Positions 3,174-5,154 of a stretch of DNA of 5,154 bases are shown one piece after another; the first letter of the stretch is position 1, and each line of letters opens with the position of its first letter. Origin of the DNA: Candidatus Yonathbacteria bacterium (GTDB lineage Bacteria; Patescibacteriota; Minisyncoccia; Phycocordibacterales; UBA1550); contig DNMN01000037.1 in NCBI GenBank assembly GCA_003489395.1, positions 140 through 5,293 on the forward strand, in the 5' to 3' direction. The notes under the pieces were generated by a model, which was not told the DNA's origin, searched no databases, and saw only the letters and a list, made by a program, of their open reading frames with translations. The position numbers and the translations under genes were made by a program.

Positions 3174-3194
3174 TAAATGTGCGGAGCACATTTA
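3174..3194. repeat. 9-bp perfect hairpin with GCGGAGC core
   Basis: Bases 3174-3182 pair with 3186-3194 around GGA. The centre GCGGAGC (3181-3187) is again a GCGNAGC mini-hairpin. It abuts the large palindrome and repeats its AATGTGC motif directly (3161-3167 and 3176-3182), suggesting it arose from it. Confidence 0.65.
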
Positions 3195-3225
3195 AAGGGT
3201 TGAAAGGCGCAGCAATATTCTCCAT

Positions 3226-3250
3226 TCACTGTCTCATCCCCCTACAGTGA
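3226..3250 (-). repeat. Hairpin over the hsp20 stop codon
   Basis: TCACTGT (3226-3232) pairs with ACAGTGA (3244-3250) around an 11-base loop. The stop codon of hsp20 (3242-3244) lies at the edge of the stem. There is no T tract; termination probably happens further on, at the large palindrome. Confidence 0.45.
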
Positions 3251-3706
3251 CTTAATCTTAATCGTTTGCTTCCTATCCTTGTCTATTCTTGGAAGTTTTA
3301 TGGTGAGAAGACCATGTTTTTCCGTTGCTTCCACCTCCTCGGTTTCAACTTCAGACGGAAGAAGGATTACGCGAGAAAATGCTCCCCAATAAAGCTCTTG
3401 ATAAAAATAGTTTTCAGGAGAAATGCCCTTTGGAGCTTCGCGTTTGCCTTTTATGGTCACCATTTCGCGTGTTACAGACACAGAAAGGTCCTCGGAAGCC
3501 ACGCCGGCAACCATTGCCTGAATAATGATTGAGTCGTTTGTCTGATACACATCCACGGCAAGCTCGCCCTCGGGGACTGCTTCTTCTTCCCACTGGTTAA
3601 ATGACCCAGATGGCGCTTGTTCAATAGCGACGTCCTCTTCAAAGTCCGAAGAGCGGTCCTTGAGCGAGATTGTTCCCGTGAGTCGTTCAAAAAAAGATCG
3701 TTTCAT
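3242..3706 (-). CDS. Hsp20 / alpha-crystallin small heat-shock protein
   Basis: This 154-residue protein has the three sHSP parts. The N-terminal arm (1-47) starts MKRSFFERLTG and is then acidic. The alpha-crystallin domain (about 48-139) contains VDVYQTNDSIIIQAMVAGV, SVTREMVTIKGKRE and the diagnostic A-x-x-x-x-G-L-L motif (ATEKHGLLTIKLPR, 127-140). The short tail carries the I-K-I motif (149-151) used for oligomer contacts. Small heat-shock proteins bind unfolding proteins without ATP and hold them for refolding. Its ATG lies six bases after the stop of the protease gene with no Shine-Dalgarno sequence, so it is probably translated by coupling within the valS operon. Pairing with a membrane protease may link protein quality control. 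Confidence 0.94.
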   Translation of the reverse strand: MKRSFFERLTGTISLKDRSSDFEEDVAIEQAPSGSFNQWEEEAVPEGELAVDVYQTNDSIIIQAMVAGVASEDLSVSVTREMVTIKGKREAPKGISPENYFYQELYWGAFSRVILLPSEVETEEVEATEKHGLLTIKLPRIDKDRKQTIKIKSL

Positions 3707-3712
3707 AATATA

Positions 3713-4483
3713 TTAGTTAATAGATTCAGGTCTTGGTATGCGTTTTACGAGCGCAAGCAATACAATGATGCCGATGATAGCTCCCCAAAACTGAGAAAAT
3801 ACCAAAAGTGTCTTCATCGTCCCATCACTCTCTATTATAGATAAATTAAAGTATGCATGCAAGAGCGTAGCTGTGAAAATCCCTATTGCAATCGCAAAAA
3901 ACTTAATATACTTTGGCGCATAGAAAGAAAACGCTATAGCGATGCCAATAAATGCCGATGAAACAATGTGAACTATTGTGGCGCCAAGAAATCTCATATT
4001 TCCGTTTCCAAACACTTCAATAGCTCCACTGTTTGATAGATCTCTGAAAATATAGAGAGTGTTTTCCATCGCCGAAAATCCTAGCGCGGCGGTGATGATG
4101 TAAATGACTGCGTCCATCGGCTCATCAAAGAATTTGCTTTTGAATGCTATAAAAAATACAGTGGCGTATTTTGCAAATTCTTCTATAAAAGCCCAAAGAG
4201 TTGTTCGGATTGTTTCCTCGCTTGGAGACATTAAGGATATTTTCAAAGCGAGAGCGTTTACTATGTCAACAATTTGAACTATATGCGTGAGGACGTACTT
4301 TTGTAAAGGAAGAACAAAATACACAATCGCCATTCCAGCAAAAAATGAGAGCGCTATCAGCCCTGTCGGCTCTGGTGATTTGCTGTCCTGTTTCAACCAA
4401 AACCAAAGCCACACAAGCGACGGAAGTATTCCTCCAGCAATCGCTATCGCAACTGGTTTCCAAACTAAAATGGTTTCGGCCAT
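3713..4483 (-). CDS. PrsW-family intramembrane metalloprotease
   Basis: This 256-residue polytopic membrane protein has about seven or eight hydrophobic helices. Family motifs appear in order: D-x4-PEP after the first helix (D33, P37-E38-P39); the E-E-x-x-K motif E101-E102-F-A-K105; DAVIYIITAALGFSAMEN (124-141, with E140 and N141); a histidine in a later helix (H172); and H-A-x-x-N (H209, N213). In PrsW (Bacillus subtilis) such residues form the membrane-embedded metal site that cleaves the anti-sigma factor RsiW; the substrate here is unknown and no anti-sigma gene is seen. The ATG start lies 19 bp inside the end of valS in another frame, implying translational coupling. The gene continues directly into hsp20. 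Confidence 0.9.
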   Translation of the reverse strand: MAETILVWKPVAIAIAGGILPSLVWLWFWLKQDSKSPEPTGLIALSFFAGMAIVYFVLPLQKYVLTHIVQIVDIVNALALKISLMSPSEETIRTTLWAFIEEFAKYATVFFIAFKSKFFDEPMDAVIYIITAALGFSAMENTLYIFRDLSNSGAIEVFGNGNMRFLGATIVHIVSSAFIGIAIAFSFYAPKYIKFFAIAIGIFTATLLHAYFNLSIIESDGTMKTLLVFSQFWGAIIGIIVLLALVKRIPRPESIN

Positions 4484-5154
4484 GGTTCTACAATGAGAAG
4501 TGTTTTACCTTCTCTAGGTAGTATACCCCAAATTTCTTCGGTGATGAATGGTATAAACGGATGTAACATTCTAATATTTGTTGCGAGAATGTTTAGTAGT
4601 AGCCACTGCGCGGATATTCTTGACGCTTCATCATCACTCGTAACCCGTATTTTCATTTCTTCAATAATCACATCCGCGAATGTATTCCAGAAATAATGAT
4701 AGAGCTCCTCTCCCGCAAGATGAAAGCGAAAGTTTTCGTAGTGCGATGTGATGCTTGCGATAGCGGTGTTTGATTCTTTCAAAATTTCTTCATCACGCGG
4801 AGTGAGTGCAGGTTTCGGCGTGTCTAATGTGGTATCGCCAATGTTAGTCAAAACAAATCGTGTCGCATTCCAAACCTTATTGCAAAAATGTTTGTAGCCT
4901 TTTATTTTATCCTCCACGAGCGCTAGGTCGTTGCCTGGAGTGTTGCCGATGACAAGCCCAATACGGAGAGCGTCTGCGCCGTATTTGTCCGTGAGCTCAA
5001 TGGGGGAGACTACATTACCTTTGCTTTTGGACATTTTTTTGCCGTGCTTGTCGTTCACCATTCCGTGCAGGTACACAGTGCGGAAAGGCACTTCCTTGGT
5101 GAGATAGAGCCCAAAAATGACCATACGCGGTACCCATTTGAAAATTAGGTCACG
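4465..5154 (-). CDS. valS: Valyl-tRNA synthetase, C-terminal 229 residues
   Basis: The gene enters the window already in frame (RDLIFKWVPRMVIFGLYL) and ends at TAG (4465-4467). The class I signature KMSKS is present in GKKMSKSKGN (residues 40-44 of the fragment), followed by the catalytic-domain end (DALRIGLVIGNTPGNDLAL). The helical anticodon-binding domain comes next (CNKVWNATRFV onward, to MLHPFIPFITEEIWG). Together these mark ValRS rather than IleRS or LeuRS. It ends soon after, at EPWPKPF, where the Escherichia coli enzyme carries well over 100 further residues including the C-terminal coiled-coil arm that holds tRNA-Val. No lost extension is visible downstream, because the protease gene starts inside the last codons. 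It is the upstream gene of a three-gene operon. Confidence 0.93.
   Translation of the reverse strand, partial: RDLIFKWVPRMVIFGLYLTKEVPFRTVYLHGMVNDKHGKKMSKSKGNVVSPIELTDKYGADALRIGLVIGNTPGNDLALVEDKIKGYKHFCNKVWNATRFVLTNIGDTTLDTPKPALTPRDEEILKESNTAIASITSHYENFRFHLAGEELYHYFWNTFADVIIEEMKIRVTSDDEASRISAQWLLLNILATNIRMLHPFIPFITEEIWGILPREGKTLLIVEPWPKPF

Noticed and set aside
778..3194. Hairpins considered as CRISPR repeats or an integron-like array
   Set aside because: Arm sequences all differ, spacing is irregular, and there are no associated cas or integrase genes.
3435..3441. A further GCGAAGC (minus strand) inside hsp20
   Set aside because: Its flanks are not complementary and it encodes conserved residues (GKREAPKG), so it is not a hairpin of the type seen at 2914 and 3174.
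3266..3844. Plus-strand open frames across hsp20 and the protease gene, and minus-strand frames across 507-1886
   Set aside because: They lie opposite or within well supported genes or tRNAs, have no ribosome-binding sites and show no protein-like composition.
945..4832. A 12-base identity (GTCTAATGTGGT) between the tRNA-Gly downstream spacer and valS
   Set aside because: It lies in the coding frame of valS, has no extended flanking similarity, and is plausible by chance in 5 kb of AT-rich sequence.

Overview
The window looks like part of a chromosome from a Candidate Phyla Radiation bacterium (Patescibacteria), most likely a Parcubacteria lineage. This is inferred from gene types and style: a short septum-formation-initiator (FtsB/DivIC-like) protein, an Hsp20 with an acidic N-terminal tail, a PrsW-family protease, very small one-helix membrane proteins, scattered single tRNA genes (two of three without an encoded CCA), short or absent mRNA leaders, and compact intergenic regions full of perfect hairpins. 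All visible stops fit the standard bacterial code. No phage, insertion sequence, CRISPR array or other recognisable mobile element is present.

Left part (1-1374): the 3' end of lepA runs into a 25-bp perfect hairpin that contains its own stop codon. A 37-codon membrane peptide gene, reported here from direct reading, lies on the minus strand at 226-339. It diverges from a septum-formation-initiator gene (385-768). Next come a structured spacer, tRNA-Gly(CCC), a glutaredoxin/NrdH-type thiol redoxin, an intrinsic terminator, and tRNA-Arg(CCT), which starts two bases after the terminator's T tract.

Middle part (1375-2915): three single-gene transcription units follow one another. They encode a secreted 161-residue protein with four cysteines, a 139-residue protein with a possible zinc-ribbon cysteine pattern, and a 95-residue one-helix membrane protein. 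All three have the same promoter layout: TTGAnn, a 16-bp spacer, then an extended -10 (TGn + TAnnnT). The first two also share a leader in which a hairpin begins almost at the predicted +1, is followed by a long T tract, and then by a Shine-Dalgarno sequence. The third appears to be leaderless.

Right part (2916-5154): tRNA-Phe(GAA) is preceded, exactly 74 bp upstream, by a degenerate copy of its own 5' part. It is followed by a 62-bp perfect palindrome that starts inside the tRNA and contains its whole 3' acceptor strand. This palindrome has T tracts on both strands and should also terminate the convergent minus-strand operon valS (3' part) - PrsW-family protease - hsp20. In that operon the first two genes overlap by 19 bp and the last two are 6 bp apart.

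No complete new system (defence, toxin-antitoxin, secretion) can be supported. The most unusual content is in the non-coding DNA: perfect palindromes that capture gene 3' ends, decoy copies of tRNA acceptor strands, GCGNAGC mini-hairpin cores, and terminator-like hairpins placed at mRNA 5' ends.
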